Origin: Deltaproteobacteria bacterium
Lineage (GTDB): Bacteria > UBA10199 > DSSB01
NCBI GenBank assembly: GCA_021414045.1
Contig: JAIOPF010000160.1
Span: 1-6,457, forward strand
DNA length: 6,457 nucleotides
Direction of reading: 5' to 3'
Made by a program: the position numbers and the translations under genes
Part shown: positions 5,475-6,457 of the stretch, in pieces
Position numbering within the stretch: position 1 is the stretch's first letter
Layout: every line of letters begins with the position of its first letter
The notes under the pieces: model-generated
What the model was told of the DNA's origin: nothing
The model's database searches: none
Seen by the model: the letters and a program-made list of their open reading frames with translations, nothing else

Positions 5475-6007
5475 GCGAACCCAAAGACACCTTACCGGCG
5501 GTGCAGCCTCCCTCCAATCGCCCGATACCTCCGGCGAAAAAGCCGGATCCCATCGAGCAGAAGCTCTTGGCAATGCTGCACAAATTGCCGGAATTGCCGC
5601 CCGCGCTCGGGAGCTACCTGCCTGCCTTGCGCACCGGCAACCTACTCTATATCAGCGGCCAGCTTCCGATCTTCAACAACAACCTCGGAGCCTACAAGGG
5701 AAGACTGGGGAAAGAGATAACTCTCGAAGCGGGGATTCGTGGAGCGAAGCAGTGCACGCTCAACGCGCTTTCCCTAGCCAAAAACGAACTGGGGGCTTTA
5801 AGCAAGATCAAGCGAGTCATCAAGGTCAACGGCTACGTCGCCGGAATGCCGGGCTTCCACGACCAGGCCAAGGTGCTTAACGGCGCCAGCGAGCTCTTGG
5901 TCGAGCTCTTCGGGGAAAACGGCAAGCACGTCCGTGCCGCCGTCGGCGTGACCGACTTGCCGATGGGAGCCTGCGTCGAGATCGAATATCTATTCGAAGT
6001 CCGCTGA
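5471..6007 (+). CDS. RidA/YjgF/YER057c/UK114-family protein (YjgF-like_1 subgroup)
   Basis: 178 residues from TTG 5471, which shares four bases (TTGA) with the preceding stop. GAGG at 5459-5462 lies 8 nt upstream, supporting translational coupling. Residues 1-25 are a proline/lysine-rich extension; the fold starts near IEQKLLAMLHKLPELPP. Signatures are ALRTGNLLYISGQLP, ALNALSLAKNELG, and VNGYVAGMPGFHDQ...NGASELLVELFGENGKH (quoted with a gap). Arg155 in HVRAAVG aligns with E. coli RidA Arg105, which binds the substrate carboxylate, and Glu170 aligns with Glu120. Classical RidA is a trimeric enamine/imine deaminase that removes 2-aminoacrylate formed by PLP enzymes. Retention of the Arg makes deaminase activity plausible, but this subgroup is less characterised and its substrate is not known. 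An ATG at codon 35 lies inside the conserved domain and is an unlikely start. Confidence 0.92.
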   Translation: MSEPKDTLPAVQPPSNRPIPPAKKPDPIEQKLLAMLHKLPELPPALGSYLPALRTGNLLYISGQLPIFNNNLGAYKGRLGKEITLEAGIRGAKQCTLNALSLAKNELGALSKIKRVIKVNGYVAGMPGFHDQAKVLNGASELLVELFGENGKHVRAAVGVTDLPMGACVEIEYLFEVR

Positions 6008-6036
6008 GGACCCGCGATTCCGCTTTCGGGCCTTTA
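6008..6036 (+). terminator. Possible terminator in the short convergent gap
   Basis: GG and CCCG (6008-6014, with a bulged A) can pair with CGGGCC (6027-6032) around a 12-nt loop, followed by TTTATT. It begins right after the RidA-like stop and runs into the stop codon of the opposing receiver gene. The stem is short with one bulge, so this is a weak call. Confidence 0.35.
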
Positions 6037-6432
6037 TTGACCCACCTTCTCGAACATGTATTGGATTTTCCGAACCAGCGAAGCGATGTGGAAGGGCTTC
6101 GTGACGTAGTCGTTGGCGCCGTATTCCAAGGCGCGACGGCGGTCGGATTGGGAATCTTTCGCCGAAAGCATCAAGACTTGGATGGGATGTTCCGGATGCA
6201 ACTCGCGAATCTGACGACAGACCTCGATCCCGGACATGCCGGGCATCATGATGTCGAGGATGACTAGGTCGGGGGGATCGGCCTCGACCTGGCTTAAAGC
6301 CGAAAAACCGTCGACAACGCTGCGAACCTCATAGTGGAGGCCCACGAGCATCCTTTCCAAGATTTTCCGGATTTGGGGATCGTCGTCGACCACCAAAACC
6401 TTCCGTTTTATCCCCACCTCTGCCTCGCTCAT
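6034..6432 (-). CDS. Stand-alone response-regulator receiver (REC) domain protein
   Basis: 132 residues, only a CheY-like receiver domain with no output domain. The acidic pocket is Asp16-Asp17-Asp18 in VLVVDDDP, the phospho-acceptor is Asp60 in LVILDIMMPGMSG, the switch Ser90 is in VLMLSAKD, and the conserved Tyr109 and Lys112 are in NDYVTKPF. All residues for phosphorylation are present, so it is expected to be a working cytoplasmic receiver serving a histidine kinase outside the window. Starts at ATG (plus-strand 6430-6432) with AAGG (plus-strand 6440-6443) 7 nt upstream. The gene converges on the RidA-like gene with a 26-nt gap. Stand-alone receivers signal through protein partners, act as phosphorelay intermediates or modulate kinases; which applies here is not visible. 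A few residues of N-terminal extension (MSEAEVGIKR) precede the domain. Confidence 0.95.
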   Translation of the reverse strand: MSEAEVGIKRKVLVVDDDPQIRKILERMLVGLHYEVRSVVDGFSALSQVEADPPDLVILDIMMPGMSGIEVCRQIRELHPEHPIQVLMLSAKDSQSDRRRALEYGANDYVTKPFHIASLVRKIQYMFEKVGQ

Positions 6433-6457
6433 AGACCAACCTTATTCCAAATCCATT

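Noticed and set aside
3432..5573. A 713-codon open frame on the minus strand
   Set aside because: It runs antisense to the NIF3, methyltransferase-like and part of the RidA-like genes, all with clear family motifs. Its translation is low-complexity Gly/Arg/Phe-rich with no recognisable domain, typical of a GC-rich shadow frame.
1..6457. CRISPR array, tRNA, rRNA, insertion sequence or phage genes
   Set aside because: No regularly spaced direct repeats, no cloverleaf or rRNA-like sequence, and no transposase or integrase motifs were seen on either strand.

Overview
The window is chromosomal DNA from a GC-moderate (by eye mid-to-high 50s %) Gram-negative bacterium. Four things point to a deltaproteobacterial-type lineage (Myxococcota, Bdellovibrionota or a related candidate phylum): a sigma-54 activator, two lipoproteins with Gram-negative lipoboxes, a Myxococcus-type cysteine-rich repeat (CGNGxxExxExCDDG) and a stand-alone receiver protein. 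This placement is an inference from gene content; no marker gene fixes it.

Layout. Positions 2-709 (+) hold the C-terminal part of a sigma-54-dependent (NtrC-class) activator. It carries two Fis-like helix-turn-helix segments in tandem instead of the usual one. A weak terminator follows. The 238-bp gap to the next gene is rich in regulatory signals: a 10-bp-arm inverted repeat at 769-792, four copies of a CTCATTT-like motif, and a correctly spaced -24/-12 sigma-54 promoter candidate at 859-874. Next come two lipoprotein genes of unknown function, 948-2279 and 2352-3695 (+), separated by a strong intrinsic terminator. The second ends in a cysteine-rich module. Downstream are a NIF3/DUF34-family metal protein (3789-4613), a methyltransferase-fold protein with an eroded SAM motif I (4707-5474), and a RidA-family protein (5471-6007), all on +. 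The last two overlap and are probably translationally coupled. A stand-alone response-regulator receiver domain (6034-6432) lies on the minus strand and converges on the RidA-like gene.

How it may fit together. The most coherent hypothesis is a local circuit: the sigma-54 activator binds the palindromic site and its repeats about 65-140 bp upstream of the predicted start and drives sigma-54 transcription of the first lipoprotein. Some readthrough past the terminator could reach the second. The NIF3, methyltransferase and RidA genes look like a separate housekeeping or damage-control cluster. The receiver protein has no visible partner here.
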